Positions 43,164 to 53,008 of a stretch of 64,000 nucleotides of DNA are shown in pieces (position 1 is the stretch's first letter; each line of letters opens with the position of its first letter). Source of the stretch: Streptomyces odontomachi (lineage in GTDB: Bacteria; Actinomycetota; Actinomycetes; Streptomycetales; Streptomycetaceae); the NCBI RefSeq assembly GCF_024435355.1, contig NZ_JAMJWG010000013.1, forward strand, positions 186,001 through 250,000. The letters run 5' to 3'. Under the pieces are notes generated by a model. The model did not search any database, had not been told where the DNA came from, and saw only the letters and a program-made list of their open reading frames with translations. Position numbers and translations under genes: made by a program.

Positions 43164-44297
43164 TCAGCCCCACCAGAAGGCGGTCGCGATGATCCCGTAG
43201 AGGACGACCAGGGCGGCGCCCTCCAGCCAGTTGGACTCGCCGTCCAGCACCACCACGACGGTCACCACGACGGCCAGCAGCAGCGAGACGAGCAGCAGCG
43301 GCGGCAGGACCAGCGTGAACGAGGCGCCCACCAGCGGGGAGAGCAGCACCAGCGCCGGAGCGACCATCAGCGCGATCTGCAACGGGCTCTGAAGGATCAC
43401 CGACAGGGCGTAGTCGGCACGGTTCTGGTAGGCGAGCTGGATACCGACGACGTTCTCCACGGCGTTGCCGGCGATGGCGACGATCACCAGACCGGCGAAG
43501 GCCTGCGAGATGCCCAGGGAGTCCATGGCCGGGGTCAGCCCGGCCACGAACCAGTCGGAGACGAACGCCGCGCCGACGCCGGCGACGGCGAGCATGGTGA
43601 AGGCCTGCCACAGCGGCCACCCGGGCCCCTCGTGCGCGGGCTCCGCGGCCTTCGCCGCCCCGCCTTCCGCCGTGGGGCCGTCCTCTCCGGCGCCCGCGGT
43701 GCCGGCGGCAGCGCCGTCGCCCGCGCTGGTGTCCGAGCGCTTGAGCGCGGCCGGCAGGGAGGCGACGAACAGCAGCAGGAGCAGGATGGAGACCACCACG
43801 GACAGCGCCCGCTCGTGCCCGGCCGCCGGGGTGTGCAACTCGGCGGTGAGGGCCGGGACGGCGAGTGCGGCGACCGCGAGGACCAGCAGCATCGAGATAC
43901 GGCGGGCGGCGGACTTCTCGAAGTGCTGGCTGCCGTGCTTCAGCCCGCCCGCCAGGAAGGCGATGCCGAGCACCAGCAGGACGTTGGCCAGGATCGAGCC
44001 GACGATGGTGGCGGTGGCCACCTCGTAGAGCTTGCTCTTCAACGCGAACAGCACCACGAACAGCTCGGGCAGGTTCCCCAGCGCACTCTGCACCACGCCG
44101 GTCGCGCCCGCCCCCAGCCGGTCGCCGAGCGCCTCGACGCTGTGGCCGACCAGGGTGGCCAGCAGCGCCAGGGCGACCGCCGACAGGACGAACGGGGCGA
44201 TCGTGCCACCTATGTTCCCGTAATACGTGACCGCGGCGACCAGCACCGCGAGCACCGTCAGGCCGACCAAACGCACATCAGATCGCGTGAAGACCAT
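43164..44297 (-). CDS. Calcium/cation:proton exchanger (CaCA family, Cax type)
   Basis: 377 aa with about eleven membrane segments. The two inverted alpha repeats are visible: HSVEALGDRLGAGATGVVQSALGNLPELFVVLFAL with GNLPE near the N-terminus, and VIVAIAGNAVENVVGIQLAYQNR with GNAVE in the second half. An acidic/Ala/Gly-rich cytoplasmic loop (about residues 200-235) separates the halves. Exports calcium or related divalent cations using the proton gradient. Confidence 0.92.
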   Translation of the reverse strand: MVFTRSDVRLVGLTVLAVLVAAVTYYGNIGGTIAPFVLSAVALALLATLVGHSVEALGDRLGAGATGVVQSALGNLPELFVVLFALKSKLYEVATATIVGSILANVLLVLGIAFLAGGLKHGSQHFEKSAARRISMLLVLAVAALAVPALTAELHTPAAGHERALSVVVSILLLLLFVASLPAALKRSDTSAGDGAAAGTAGAGEDGPTAEGGAAKAAEPAHEGPGWPLWQAFTMLAVAGVGAAFVSDWFVAGLTPAMDSLGISQAFAGLVIVAIAGNAVENVVGIQLAYQNRADYALSVILQSPLQIALMVAPALVLLSPLVGASFTLVLPPLLLVSLLLAVVVTVVVVLDGESNWLEGAALVVLYGIIATAFWWG

Positions 44298-44660
44298 GGG
44301 CAGATCATGCCGTACCCGGAAACGGGGCCTTGAGGCGGCCTGTCGTAGGTGCCGCCCGTGATCGTGACCGCCGGCGGGCGACAAAAGACGAAGGCAAGGA
44401 GACAGCTCTCCTTGCCACTCTCAACTTATAGCGCCATGGGGGGCTTGCGGCAAGCCCCGGGGTGCGGCGCACAATCGTCGGCCGAAGCCACCACCAGCGA
44501 AAACGGGCGCACGACGGGCGTGTGTTGGGTCGACGTACGGGGGATGCGGTGGGGTCGAATCAGTGGGTGGGACTGGCAGTCGGTTGCGGATGCTCGGGGT
44601 GCCGGGGCTTCGATCGGCCACTGCCGTGCAACGGAGCAAGGCTGCCGCGAAGGGATCGCA
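44298..44660. other. Control region between the exchanger and rph
   Basis: 363 bases without a gene. It holds a perfect hairpin (GGCAAGGAGA 44393-44402, TCTCCTTGCC 44407-44416, loop CAGC), a TTATAG hexamer at 44426-44431, and the rifamycin-associated palindrome at 44440-44458. The remaining 200 bases form a long leader before rph. Confidence 0.7.
44440..44458 (+). promoter_or_regulatory. Rifamycin-associated element (RAE)
   Basis: GGGGCTTGCGGCAAGCCCC is a perfect 19-bp palindrome about 200 bases before rph. A 19-bp inverted repeat of this form has been described upstream of rifamycin-inactivating genes in actinomycetes and is required for rifampin-inducible expression. Its position directly after the TTATAG hexamer suggests it lies at or near the transcription start. 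Confidence 0.85.
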
Positions 44661-47282
44661 GTGATCGAGCAGTACGTGTTGGACCTTCAAGCGACGGACG
44701 AGACGCAGGTCGCGATCGTGGGGGGCAAGGGCGCGCACCTGGGCGGGCTGTCGGGGATCGAAGGCATTCGCGTGCCGGGTGGCTTCTGCGTGACGACGGA
44801 CGCCTTCCGGCGGATCATGGCGGAGGCGCCGTCGATCGACGACCGGCTCGACCGGCTGTCGGGCCTGGCTCGCTTTGATGAAGAGGGGGACGACCGGGAG
44901 GCGGTCCGCACGCTCAGCGCGCAGGTTCGCCAGGACATCGAAGGGATCGCCATCCCGGACGATCTGGCAGCGGAGATCACCGGTGCGCTCGCCCGGTTCG
45001 GCGAGCAGGCCGCCTACGCCGTCCGCTCCAGCGCGACCGCGGAGGACCTGCCGACGGCATCCTTCGCCGGCCAGCAGGACACCTATCTGAACGTCGTGGG
45101 GCCGGCGGCGATCCTGAAGCACGTGAGCCGGTGCTGGGCCTCGCTCTTCACCGAGCGGGCCGTGATCTACCGCCTGCGCAACGGTATCGACCACCGTACG
45201 GTCCGGATGGCCGTGGTCGTGCAGCGGATGGTCTTCCCGCAAGCGGCCGGCATCCTGTTCACGGCCGACCCCGTCACGGGCAACCGGAAGGTCGCCACCG
45301 TGGACGCCGGCTTCGGCCTCGGCGAGGCCCTGGTCTCCGGCCTGGTGAACCCGGACGTCTTCAAGGTGCGCGACGGGGAGGTCATCGCCAGGACGATCGC
45401 CGCCAAACAGCGTGCCGTTCGCGCCCTGCCGGCCGGCGGTACGCAGGAAGTGGCGGTCGACTCGGAGCGGCAGGAGCAGCCGGCGCTGACGGATGCGCAG
45501 GTGGTGCGGCTCGTGCAGCTCGGGCGGCGGCTCGAAGCGCACTTCGGCAGCCCGCAGGACATCGAATGGTGCCTGGTCGACGACGGTTTCCAGATCGTTC
45601 AGAGCCGGCCGATCACGACGCTGTTCCCCATCCCCGAGAGCGGCGACCAGGAGAACCACGTCTACCTCTCCGTCGGTCATCAGCAGATGATGACCGACCC
45701 CATGAGGCCCCTGGGGATCTCCGTGTGGCAGCTGACGGCCATGGCGCCGATGCACGAGGCCGGCGGAAGGCTGTTCGTCGACGCCACCCGGCGGCTGGCC
45801 TCGCCCGCGAGCCGCGCCGGCCTCCTGGACCTCGTCGGGAGGGGCGACCCGCTGATCAAGGACGCGCTGGAGACCGTCCTCGACCGCGACGACTTCGTCC
45901 CGTCGCTCCCGGACACGCCCCCCGCCGCGCCGCCGGCCGGCCGGGCGCCCGCACCGATCGAGACCGATCCGGCGATCGTCACGGAACTGATCGAGCGCAA
46001 CCAGGCGTCCCTCGCCGCGCTGCGACGCGACATCCGGACGAAGACCGGACCGGCGCTGTTCGACTTCCTGCTGGAGGCCTTCGCGGAGCACAAGCGGGTC
46101 CTCGGGGATCGGCAGAGCATGCAGGCGATCATGGCGGGGATGGAGGCCACGTGGTGGCTCAACGACAGGTTGCAGGAGTGGCTGGGCGAGAAGAACGCGG
46201 CTGACACGCTGACGCTGTCCGCCCCCGACAACGTCACGTCGGAGATGGGCCTCGCGCTGCTCGACGTCGCGGACGTGATCCGGACGCGGCCGGAGGTGGT
46301 GGCGTTCCTGGAGGGCGTCGAGTACGCCGAGGACGCAGCGTTCCTGGAGGAGCTGCCGAAGCTCGCGGGCGGGACCGAGGCGCGCGACGCCATCGAGGAA
46401 TACCTCGACCGGTACGGCATGCGCTGCGTCGGCGAGATCGACATCACGAGGCCGCGTTGGCGCGAGCGCCCCGCCACGCTCGTGCCCGTGCTCCTCGACA
46501 ACGTCAGGAACTTCGAGCCGGGCGCCGCCGAGCGGCGCTTCGAGGAAGGCCGGCAGAGGGCGCTGAAGAAGGAACAGGAGGTGCTGTCACGCCTGCGGGC
46601 CCTGCCGGACGGGGAGCAGAAGGCGGACGAGACCAAGCGGATGATCGACCGGGTGCGCACCTTCATCGGGTACCGGGAGTACCCGAAGTACGGCATCATC
46701 AGCCGCTACTTCGTCTACAAGCAGGCCCTGCTGGCGGAGGCCGAGCGGCTCGTGCGGGCCGACGTGCTTGCCGAGCCGGAGGACGTCTTCTACCTCACGT
46801 TCCAGGAGTTCCACGACGTCGCGCGCTCGCACCAGGCGGACGATCGGCTCATCCAGCAGCGCAAGGACGCGTTCCGGTCGTACCACGCGCTCACCCCGCC
46901 CCGGGTGCTCACCTCGGACGGCGAGGCCGTCAACGGGGCGTACCGGCGCGACGACGTGCCTGCCGGTGCCCTGATCGGCCTGCCGGTCTCCGCCGGGACC
47001 GTCGAGGGGCGGGCCCGCGTCGTCCTCGACATGGCGGACGCCGAGCTCGAAGCGGGCGACATCCTGGTCACGACCTTCACGGACCCCAGCTGGTCGCCGC
47101 TGTTCGTCGGCATCACGGGCCTGGTGACGGAGGTGGGCGGCCTGATGACGCATGGCGCGGTGATCGCCCGGGAGTACGGCCTGCCGGCCGTCGTGGGCGT
47201 GGAGCGGGCCACCCGGCTGATCCGGGACGGGCAGCGGATCCGCGTGCACGGAACGGACGGGTACGTCGAGATCCTGGCGTGA
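44661..47282 (+). CDS. rph: Rifampin phosphotransferase
   Basis: 873 aa, the usual length of Rph. N-terminal ATP-grasp-like domain (AYAVRSSATAEDLPTASFAGQQDT, VQRMVFPQAAGILFTADP), a central rifampin-binding region, and a C-terminal swivelling phosphohistidine domain whose catalytic His is about His831 in GGLMTHGAVIAREYG. The enzyme transfers the beta phosphate of ATP to the C21 hydroxyl of rifamycins, inactivating them. The same architecture occurs in PEP synthases, but the lack of PEP synthase motifs and the RAE upstream favour Rph. GTG start with AGGGAT upstream. Confidence 0.93.
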   Translation: MIEQYVLDLQATDETQVAIVGGKGAHLGGLSGIEGIRVPGGFCVTTDAFRRIMAEAPSIDDRLDRLSGLARFDEEGDDREAVRTLSAQVRQDIEGIAIPDDLAAEITGALARFGEQAAYAVRSSATAEDLPTASFAGQQDTYLNVVGPAAILKHVSRCWASLFTERAVIYRLRNGIDHRTVRMAVVVQRMVFPQAAGILFTADPVTGNRKVATVDAGFGLGEALVSGLVNPDVFKVRDGEVIARTIAAKQRAVRALPAGGTQEVAVDSERQEQPALTDAQVVRLVQLGRRLEAHFGSPQDIEWCLVDDGFQIVQSRPITTLFPIPESGDQENHVYLSVGHQQMMTDPMRPLGISVWQLTAMAPMHEAGGRLFVDATRRLASPASRAGLLDLVGRGDPLIKDALETVLDRDDFVPSLPDTPPAAPPAGRAPAPIETDPAIVTELIERNQASLAALRRDIRTKTGPALFDFLLEAFAEHKRVLGDRQSMQAIMAGMEATWWLNDRLQEWLGEKNAADTLTLSAPDNVTSEMGLALLDVADVIRTRPEVVAFLEGVEYAEDAAFLEELPKLAGGTEARDAIEEYLDRYGMRCVGEIDITRPRWRERPATLVPVLLDNVRNFEPGAAERRFEEGRQRALKKEQEVLSRLRALPDGEQKADETKRMIDRVRTFIGYREYPKYGIISRYFVYKQALLAEAERLVRADVLAEPEDVFYLTFQEFHDVARSHQADDRLIQQRKDAFRSYHALTPPRVLTSDGEAVNGAYRRDDVPAGALIGLPVSAGTVEGRARVVLDMADAELEAGDILVTTFTDPSWSPLFVGITGLVTEVGGLMTHGAVIAREYGLPAVVGVERATRLIRDGQRIRVHGTDGYVEILA

Positions 47283-47292
47283 CCGACCGGTG

Positions 47293-47348
47293 GCGGTCCC
47301 GCTCCGGCGCCCCTTCGGGCCTGCCGGAGCGGGCCGGAGCGGGACCGC
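47293..47348. terminator. Bidirectional terminator between rph and the TerD-domain gene
   Basis: Perfect 16-bp arms (GCGGTCCCGCTCCGGC, 47293-47308; complement at 47333-47348) around a 24-base loop with its own small stem, in the 80-base gap between convergent genes. Confidence 0.85.
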
Positions 47349-47362
47349 GGCCTGCGTGCGCT

Positions 47363-48571
47363 TCACAGCGCCTCGGCCGCCGGCGCGATCATGTTCCGTA
47401 CCGTGCGGGCCTTGACGAAGTCGCCGAGGGCGGTCATGTCCCACTCGCCGGAGGGCTGCTTGACCAGTTTGCACATCAGGACCCCGGTCTGCGGCTCGGC
47501 CTGGGTGAGGTCGAAGCGGACCAGCTCCTCGCCGGTCGCGTCGTCCAGCAGGCGGCAGTAGGCCTTCGCGACCTCCGTGAACTTCTGGCCGGAGAAGGAG
47601 TTCACCGTGAAGACCAGGGCGGTGGCCTCCGGGGGGACGCGGGCCAGGTCGACGGTGATGGTCTCGTCGTCGCCGGCGCCTTCGCCGGTCAGGTTGTCGC
47701 CGGAGTGCTGCACCGCGCCGTGCAGGATCGTGAGGCGGCCGAAGTAGCAGCTGTCGAGGTGGTTGCGCTGCGGGCCGTAGGCGATGACCGAGGCGTCCAG
47801 GTCGATGTCCCGGGAGTGGAAGGCGGGCTCCCAGCCGAGGCCCATCCTGACCCGGCTCAGCATCGGACGGCCGCCCTTGACCAGCGACACCGTCTGGTTC
47901 TTCTGGAGGCTGACGCGGCCCTTGTCCAGGTTGATCTTCCCGGGACCGGGGGCCGGTGCGGGGGCGGGCGGCGTGGGTGCGGCGGCGGGCGCCGTTTGTG
48001 CGGCGGCCAGGGGCTGCGGGGGCGGCGGGGGGATGGTGGGCGCCGCGGGAGTGACGGCGGGGGCGGCGGGCTCCTCCACCGTGACGCCGAAGTCGGTGGC
48101 GATGCCCGCCAGGCCGTTCGCGTACCCCTGGCCGACGGCGCGGGCCTTCCACACGCCGCCGCGCAGATAGATCTCCATGACCACCAGGGCGGTCTCCGCA
48201 CCGAGCCCCGGCGGCGTGAAGGTGGCGAGCACGGACTGGTCCCCGGTGTCGCGGAGGGTGGCCGTCGGCTCGATGCCCTGGAACGTCCGGCCCGCCTCGT
48301 CCGGGCTCGCGGTGACGACGATCTTCTCGATGCCGGGCGGCACCGCGACGGTGTCCACGGTGATCGCGTCGGGCCCGGCCCCGCCCCCGGAGCGGTGGGT
48401 GACGCCGGGGGCGGCCGGCTGGTTGTAGAAGACGAAGTCGTCGTCGCTGCGTACCTTGCCGTCGGAGGTGAGCAGCAGGGCGGAGACATCGAGGCGGGCG
48501 GGGGCGGTGACATCCACCGTCACCCGTGAGGCGGTCAGGGGGATGTTCGAACCGGGGGTCATCGCTGTCAT
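47363..48571 (-). CDS. Double TerD-domain protein
   Basis: 402 aa with two TerD domains (about 1-170 and 225-402) joined by a Pro/Ala linker. Each has calcium-binding TerD hallmarks: DFVFYNQPAAPG and GAGPDAITVDTVAVPPGIEKIVV in the first, RVRMGLGWEPAF, DLDASVIAYG, SGDNLTGEGAGDDETITVDL in the second. TerD proteins belong to the tellurite/chemical stress response family. It is not in a ter operon here. Confidence 0.92.
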   Translation of the reverse strand: MTAMTPGSNIPLTASRVTVDVTAPARLDVSALLLTSDGKVRSDDDFVFYNQPAAPGVTHRSGGGAGPDAITVDTVAVPPGIEKIVVTASPDEAGRTFQGIEPTATLRDTGDQSVLATFTPPGLGAETALVVMEIYLRGGVWKARAVGQGYANGLAGIATDFGVTVEEPAAPAVTPAAPTIPPPPPQPLAAAQTAPAAAPTPPAPAPAPGPGKINLDKGRVSLQKNQTVSLVKGGRPMLSRVRMGLGWEPAFHSRDIDLDASVIAYGPQRNHLDSCYFGRLTILHGAVQHSGDNLTGEGAGDDETITVDLARVPPEATALVFTVNSFSGQKFTEVAKAYCRLLDDATGEELVRFDLTQAEPQTGVLMCKLVKQPSGEWDMTALGDFVKARTVRNMIAPAAEAL

Positions 48572-48669
48572 GCCAGAGGTAACGAGCGAGACACTTTTAC
48601 CGTTCCCTTACCTAGTCCGTTGGAGCGGCCAGGGCCACTGTGCCCGCGGCCCGCGGCCGGTGCGGTGCG

Positions 48670-49659
48670 CTACGGCACCACCACGATCTTGCGTCCCGAC
48701 CCCGCGGCGAACCGTTCCAGCGCCCGGGGGTAGTCGGCGAGCGGCAGCCGGTCGCTGATGAAGACCTCCGGGTCCAGGACGCCGGTCGCGAAGAGTTCCG
48801 CGGCCCGCTCGTAGCTGTGCAGGACGGCCATCGAGCCGGTGATGGTGATCTCCTGGTTGTAGATGCGGTACGGGTCGATGGTCACCCGGGTCGCATAGTC
48901 GGCGACGCCGAACTGGAGGAACGTGCCGGCCTTCGCGACCCGGCCGAGGCCGTCCTGGATGGCGGCGGCGTTGCCGGTGGCGTCGATGACGATGTCCCAG
49001 CCGCCCGGCCGGTCGAGTTCGTCCGGGCTCGCGCCGGCCGCGCTGACGCCGAGCCGGCGGGCGGTCTCGAGCCGGTCCGCGTTGATGTCGACCATGTCGA
49101 CCGCCGCCGCTCCGGTGCGCTTGGCCAGCTCCAGCATCATCAGGCCCATGGTGCCCGAGCCGTAGATCAGGACATGGGCGCCCAGCCGGGCGCGCAGCAC
49201 GTCGTAGCCGCGTACCGCACAGGACAGCGGTTCGATGAGGGCGGCGTCCTGGGTGCGGATGTGCTCGGGCAGTGGTACGCAGTTCGCGGCCGGCGCGAGG
49301 GCGTACTGCGCGGCACCGCCCGCCGTGGTCACCCCGATGGCGGCCCAGCGCTCGCACAGGTTGTTGTGTCCGGTGCGGCAGTAGCGGCACGCGTAGCAGT
49401 ACAGCGAGGGGTCGACCGCCACCCGGTCGCCGACGGCCAGCCCGGTGACCTCGCTGCCGAGGCCGACCACCGCACCGGCGAACTCGTGCCCGGGCACCAG
49501 CGGCAGGCTCGGCGCGAACTCGCCCTGGAGGATGTGCAGGTCGGTGCCGCACAGGCCGCATGCGGCGACCTCGACGACCACCTCGTGCGGTCCGGGGGTC
49601 GGGTCCGGCAGCTCGGCGAGGACGGCGGTGCCCACGCCCTCGATCACGGCGGCCTTCAT
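48670..49659 (-). CDS. Zinc-dependent polyol/alcohol dehydrogenase
   Basis: 329 aa medium-chain dehydrogenase. Catalytic zinc ligands in CGLCGTDLH and GHEFAG, structural zinc CYACRYC...GHNNLCE, NAD site YGSGTMGLMMLE. Close in type to sorbitol/xylitol/arabitol dehydrogenases. Its start overlaps the permease stop by 4 bases, last gene of the ABC operon, so it probably oxidises the imported polyol. Confidence 0.93.
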   Translation of the reverse strand: MKAAVIEGVGTAVLAELPDPTPGPHEVVVEVAACGLCGTDLHILQGEFAPSLPLVPGHEFAGAVVGLGSEVTGLAVGDRVAVDPSLYCYACRYCRTGHNNLCERWAAIGVTTAGGAAQYALAPAANCVPLPEHIRTQDAALIEPLSCAVRGYDVLRARLGAHVLIYGSGTMGLMMLELAKRTGAAAVDMVDINADRLETARRLGVSAAGASPDELDRPGGWDIVIDATGNAAAIQDGLGRVAKAGTFLQFGVADYATRVTIDPYRIYNQEITITGSMAVLHSYERAAELFATGVLDPEVFISDRLPLADYPRALERFAAGSGRKIVVVP

Positions 49660-50528
49660 TTGACGGCTCCCAACGACAGGCCCTGGACCAGCTTGTCCTG
49701 GGCGGCGAACCCCGCGGCGAGCACCGGCAGGGAGATGACGAGCGACGCGGCGCACACCTTCGCCAGGAACAGGCCCTGGCTGGTGATGAAGCCGGTCAGG
49801 AAGACGGGCGCGGTCTCGGCGACGACACCCGTCAGCACCCGGGCGAAGAGCAGCTCGTTCCAGCTGAAGATGAAGCAGATCAGCGCGGTGGCGGCGATGC
49901 CCGGTGCGGCGATCGGGGCGACCACCCGGGACAGCACGGTGGGCAGCCGGGCCCCGTCGACCCGGGCCGCCTCGATCACGGCCACCGGCACCTCGGCGAG
50001 GAAGGACTGCATCATCCAGACCGCGATCGGCAGGTTCATCGAGGTGTAGAGGATGACGAGCAGCCAGATGTTGTCGAGCAGGCCGGCTTCCTTGGCGAAC
50101 AGATAGACCGGCAGCAGGCCCGCCACGACCGGCAGCATCTTCGTGGAGAGGAAGAAGAACAGCACGTCCGTCCACTTGCGCACGCGCCGGATGGACAGCG
50201 CGTAGGCGGCAGGCAGCGCCAGCACGAGGACCAGCAGAGTGGAGACGACGGACGCCACCGCGGAGTTGACCAGCGCCGGCCAGGGGCTGGCGCCGCCGCC
50301 CACCCCGAAGAAGTCGCGGTAGCCGTCCAGGGTCAGGGCGGCGGTGAGCGAGGGCGGGTTGGTGGCCGCGGCGGCCTCGGAGTGGAAGGACGTCAGCGCC
50401 ATCCAGGCGATGGGCAGGAAGAACAGGATCCCGGCCAGCCAGGCGACCACGCCCAGCACGGCACCCTTGTGCTTGCGGACCGCGCCACCGGTGGTGCGGG
50501 GCACGGCGGTGGGGGCTACGGCGGTCAT
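49656..50528 (-). CDS. Carbohydrate ABC transporter permease (MalG type)
   Basis: 290 aa with six membrane spans and the coupling-helix EAA motif VAVIEAARVDGARLPTVLSRVVAPIAAPG. Second permease of the importer; overlaps the first permease and the dehydrogenase genes by 4 bases. Confidence 0.93.
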   Translation of the reverse strand: MTAVAPTAVPRTTGGAVRKHKGAVLGVVAWLAGILFFLPIAWMALTSFHSEAAAATNPPSLTAALTLDGYRDFFGVGGGASPWPALVNSAVASVVSTLLVLVLALPAAYALSIRRVRKWTDVLFFFLSTKMLPVVAGLLPVYLFAKEAGLLDNIWLLVILYTSMNLPIAVWMMQSFLAEVPVAVIEAARVDGARLPTVLSRVVAPIAAPGIAATALICFIFSWNELLFARVLTGVVAETAPVFLTGFITSQGLFLAKVCAASLVISLPVLAAGFAAQDKLVQGLSLGAVK

Positions 50529-51469
50529 GCGCGGGACACCTCCTCGCGGAACAGTGACGACACGACCCGCAGGGCGAGGGTCGCGATGATGATCGAGCCG
50601 ATGACGACGAGCACGCCCGCGGCGGAGGCGAGGCCGTTCTCGTGTGCCTGGTAGAAGCTCTGGTAGACGGTGTAGGGCAGGTTGGCGGTGCCCAGGCCGC
50701 CGGACGTGATCGTGAAGACCGCGTCGAAGTTCTGCACGATGTAGATCGAGCCGAGCAGCGCACCCAGCTCCAGGTAGCGGCGCAGATGCGGCAACGTCAT
50801 ATGGCGGAAGATCTGCCAGGTGCCGGCGCCGTCGACCCGGGCGGCCTCGATGAGCTGCGGATCACGGCTCTGTAGCCCGGCCAGCAGGATCAGCATCATG
50901 AACGGTGTCCACTGCCAGACCAGCGAGGCCTCGACGGCGAGCAGCGGGGTGTTCGACACCCAGTCGGGCTGGGCCGCGCCGCTTCCGCCGACCCAGTGCA
51001 GCAGGCCGTTGAAGAGCCCGTACTCGGGGTTGTACAGCACGTGCTTCCACAGCAGCGCGGCGGCGACCGGTACCACCAGGAACGGGGCGATGAGCAGGGT
51101 GCGCACCAGCCCCCGGCCGCGGAACCTGCGGTCCAGCAGCAGCGCCAACGCCAGCCCGAGAGCCAAGCTGACCAGCACCACGGCGACCGTCAGCACGATC
51201 GTCGTCAGGACCGACTTCCTGAGGTCGGGCTGGCTGAGGACGTCGTGGTAGTTGGCCAGGCCGGTGAAGTGCCGGGCCTGGGGGTAGAGCGCGTTCCAGT
51301 CGAAGAACGAGATCACCAGGGTCGCCACGAACGGCAGTTGGGTCACCACGATCATGAAGATCAGGGCGGGCAGCAGCGGCGCCCGGGTCACCCAGGAACG
51401 CAGCCGGTGGGCCGGTGTCGAGGTGCGCGAGGGCGCGGTGGTCAGCGGTGCGGTGGTGGTGGCAGTCAT
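50525..51469 (-). CDS. Carbohydrate ABC transporter permease (MalF type)
   Basis: 314 aa with a Thr/Pro-rich N-terminus and six spans; EAA motif QLIEAARVDGAGTWQIFRHMTLPHLRR. The ATG at 51469 overlaps the stop of the binding protein gene, supporting this start over the much longer open frame. No ATPase gene lies in the operon, so a shared MsiK-type ATPase is likely, as for other Streptomyces sugar importers. Confidence 0.93.
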   Translation of the reverse strand: MTATTTAPLTTAPSRTSTPAHRLRSWVTRAPLLPALIFMIVVTQLPFVATLVISFFDWNALYPQARHFTGLANYHDVLSQPDLRKSVLTTIVLTVAVVLVSLALGLALALLLDRRFRGRGLVRTLLIAPFLVVPVAAALLWKHVLYNPEYGLFNGLLHWVGGSGAAQPDWVSNTPLLAVEASLVWQWTPFMMLILLAGLQSRDPQLIEAARVDGAGTWQIFRHMTLPHLRRYLELGALLGSIYIVQNFDAVFTITSGGLGTANLPYTVYQSFYQAHENGLASAAGVLVVIGSIIIATLALRVVSSLFREEVSRA

Positions 51470-52836
51470 CGCCCCTCGTACTCCTTCGCGATGGGCTCGG
51501 CGAGTTGCTGGGACTTCCTGAGCGCCGCGTCGACGGACTGCCGGCCCGCGACGGCGGCGCTCAGCTCCTGGGACACCTTGGTGCCGAGGTCGGTGAACTC
51601 GGGGATGTCGACGAACTGGATGCCGGGCACCGGCCGTTGCTGCACGCCCGGATCGCGCGGGCTGGCGCTCTCGATGGCGGCCCGGGTGACCTCCTCGAAG
51701 GCCGCCGCCTCCTTGCGGTACTGCGGGATGCGGTACGTGGAGGCGCGCTTGCCGGCCGGTACGTCGGCCCAGCCGAACTCCCGCCCGACCAGTCGCTCGT
51801 AGTCCTTGCCGGACGCCCAGGAGACGAACTTCCAGGCCTTGTCGGGGTTGCGGGAGGCCTTCTGCATGCCCCACGCCCAGGTGTAGAGCCACCCGGAGGC
51901 CTTCGTGCGTACGGTGGGCGCTGCGACGTAGCCGATCTTGCCCTTGACCGGTGACTTCGCCGCTTCGAGGGAGCCGGCAGCGGAGGTGGCGTCGTACCAC
52001 ATGGCGGTCCTGCCCTGGGTCATCGTGTTCAGGCACTCGGCGAAGCCGGACTGCGCGGCGCCGGACTCGCCGTGGCTGCGCACCAGGTCCACGTAGAACT
52101 TCACCGCGTCCTTGAAGCCCTTGCCGTCCAGCCGGGCCTTCCAGTCCTTGTCGAACCAGGTGCCGCCGAAGGTGTTCACCACGGTGGTCAGCGGTGCGGC
52201 CATCTCGCCCCAACCGGGCAGCCCGCGCAGGCAGATGCCGCGCATCCCGGGCCGCGCGCCGTCCGCCCTGGCCGCCAGGTCGGCCACCTGCTGCCAGGTG
52301 GGGTGCGCCGGCATCGTGAGGTGCTTCGCCGCGAAGACGTCCTTGCGGTACATCAGGAAGGACGACTCGCCGTAGAACGGTTGCCCGTAGGTCCTGCCGT
52401 CGTCCCCGGTGAGCGACTGGCGCATCGGCGGCAGGATGTCCGGCTGGTCGAAGCCGGGGTCCTTGGCGACGTACCCGTTCATATCGCGCAGCCAGCCGTT
52501 CCTGGCGTAGATGGGTATCTCGTAGTTGCTCAGGGTGGCGACGTCGTACTGGCCGGCCTGGTTGGCGAAGTCCTGGCTGATCTTGTCGCGGACGTCGTTC
52601 TCCGGCAGCACGGTGAAGTTCACCTTGATGCCGGTCTGCTCGGTGAAGTACTTCTTGGTGAGCTTCTGCAACTCGACCATCTGCGGGTTGTTGACCATCA
52701 GGACGTTGATGGAGTCGCCGCCGGAGCCGGCTCCACCGGCTCCGGCCCAGCATCCGGAGAGCGACGTTCCGAGTAGCGTCCCCACGGCCACCGCGACAAC
52801 CGCCGCGCGCGGCCTGGGTCGACTCTGGGTTCGCAT
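51466..52836 (-). CDS. Extracellular solute-binding lipoprotein (polyol/sugar importer)
   Basis: 456 aa. Signal peptide with lipobox SLSGC (about Cys29), then a typical CUT1 binding protein with NVLMVNNPQMVELQKLTKKYFTEQTGIKVN (in segments) and WYDATSAAGSLE and WAWGMQKASRNPDKAWKFVSW. First gene of the operon. ATG at 52836 chosen because the signal peptide begins there. Sorbitol/mannitol-type substrate is inferred from the dehydrogenase gene at the operon end. Confidence 0.93.
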   Translation of the reverse strand: MRTQSRPRPRAAVVAVAVGTLLGTSLSGCWAGAGGAGSGGDSINVLMVNNPQMVELQKLTKKYFTEQTGIKVNFTVLPENDVRDKISQDFANQAGQYDVATLSNYEIPIYARNGWLRDMNGYVAKDPGFDQPDILPPMRQSLTGDDGRTYGQPFYGESSFLMYRKDVFAAKHLTMPAHPTWQQVADLAARADGARPGMRGICLRGLPGWGEMAAPLTTVVNTFGGTWFDKDWKARLDGKGFKDAVKFYVDLVRSHGESGAAQSGFAECLNTMTQGRTAMWYDATSAAGSLEAAKSPVKGKIGYVAAPTVRTKASGWLYTWAWGMQKASRNPDKAWKFVSWASGKDYERLVGREFGWADVPAGKRASTYRIPQYRKEAAAFEEVTRAAIESASPRDPGVQQRPVPGIQFVDIPEFTDLGTKVSQELSAAVAGRQSVDAALRKSQQLAEPIAKEYEGR

Positions 52837-53008
52837 GGGTGCTCCTGGGGGTTGGGGCGGGTTACGGCGGTGGGGGTGGGGGAGCGGAAGGCACCGGTCG
52901 CCTGGCGGCGCCGCTCCTGGGCGCTTCGGTTGGCATGTGAGGGAAAAAGGGGGCGCCGGTGGGGCGCGGGAGTGGGGGATGGGGGGCGTCCGCCGGCGGG
53001 CGGGGCCC

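Noticed and set aside
44661..47282. Phosphoenolpyruvate synthase
   Set aside because: Shares the ATP-grasp and phosphohistidine domains, but length, central domain and RAE fit rifampin phosphotransferase.
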